A stretch of 64,000 nt of DNA from Thalassotalea euphylliae. GTDB taxonomy: Bacteria; Pseudomonadota; Gammaproteobacteria; Enterobacterales; Alteromonadaceae. Shown here piece by piece: positions 63,845-64,000 of the stretch (within the stretch, counting starts at the first letter, position 1; every line of letters starts with the position of its first letter). The notes beneath the pieces were generated by a model. It had not been told where the DNA came from. It saw only the letters and a list, made by a program, of their open reading frames with translations, and did not search any database. The stretch lies in assembly GCF_003390335.1 (NCBI RefSeq), contig NZ_QUOU01000001.1:1798001-1862000 (forward strand), read 5' to 3'. The translations under genes and the position numbers were made by a program.

Positions 63845-64000
63845 TCAGGCTATCTCTTGCCATTGGAAGTACTTCTTATTGGCTAGGGCGAGCATTGGCA
63901 TATCTTCTTGCGTGTCGCCGTAGGCATAAATATGTGAGTAGTTGGCTAACTTATAGTGCGATTTGATCGCTAGTGCTTTCTTTTCATTGCTGCAATCACC
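63845..64000 (-). CDS. HAD-IB family phosphatase, C-terminal fragment
   Basis: The last 51 codons of a minus-strand gene are visible; the start lies right of the window. The peptide CSNEKKALAIKSHYKLANY followed by YAYGDTQEDMPMLALAN carries HAD motif IV (GDxxxD) and the SerB/HAD-IB C-terminal pattern. It converges with the GlxA-type regulator gene, separated by 33 bases. Confidence 0.75.
   Translation of the reverse strand, partial: GDCSNEKKALAIKSHYKLANYSHIYAYGDTQEDMPMLALANKKYFQWQEIA

Overview
The window is chromosomal DNA from a marine-type gammaproteobacterium, most likely of the Alteromonadales (Colwelliaceae/Thalassotalea-like). This is inferred from gene content: COG3014/LpoB cluster, a large TonB receptor with repeated porins, MCPs, a LytS/LytTR pair, TIGR03643 protein, RcsF, SlyD and a type I-F CRISPR with a GTTCACTGCC repeat. 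No rRNA or tRNA is visible to fix the taxonomy.

Layout. 1-7.6 kb: the end of a dihaem cytochrome c peroxidase gene, an MCP, and a MacAB-like ABC export operon (adaptor, ATPase, two permeases). 7.8-10.6 kb: three envelope genes (COG3014 lipoprotein, LpoB-like lipoprotein, glycine-zipper protein). 10.7-22.1 kb, all on the minus strand: three paralogous porins, two paralogous mini PstS-like periplasmic proteins, an MCP and a TonB-dependent receptor, with a MITE-like element between. 22.7-24.6 kb: a LytS-type kinase and LytTR regulator. 25-40 kb: housekeeping genes (mgsA, sbcDC, slyD, a diguanylate cyclase, an exported amidohydrolase, DMT transporters, rcsF-trmO).

40.3-56.5 kb is a complete minimal type I-F2 (I-Fv) CRISPR-Cas locus. 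Array 1 has 81 repeats. It is followed by a GNAT/RHH toxin-antitoxin pair, an intact IS3-family element, then cas1, cas2-3, cas7fv, cas5fv, cas6f and array 2 with 28 repeats. Both arrays read rightwards and have homologous leaders with identical spacing. There is no cas8f large subunit, as expected for I-F2. The most unusual feature is a 49-nt sequence found four times, identical each time, at exactly the same place in the loop of the CRISPR repeat hairpin. It leaves both stem arms and the 8-nt handle intact. A decayed, collapsed relative sits in the terminal repeat of array 1. The arrays also show a duplicated spacer block, a mosaic repeat variant and repeat-derived palindromes on both sides of cas1.

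56.4-64 kb: an alpha/beta hydrolase whose stop codon lies in the last CRISPR repeat, the O2-dependent tRNA hydroxylase gene trhO with a perfect FNR box against its -10, a VOC protein, a DUF1295 membrane enzyme, a molybdopterin oxidoreductase, a divergent GlxA-type regulator, and the 3' end of a HAD phosphatase gene.
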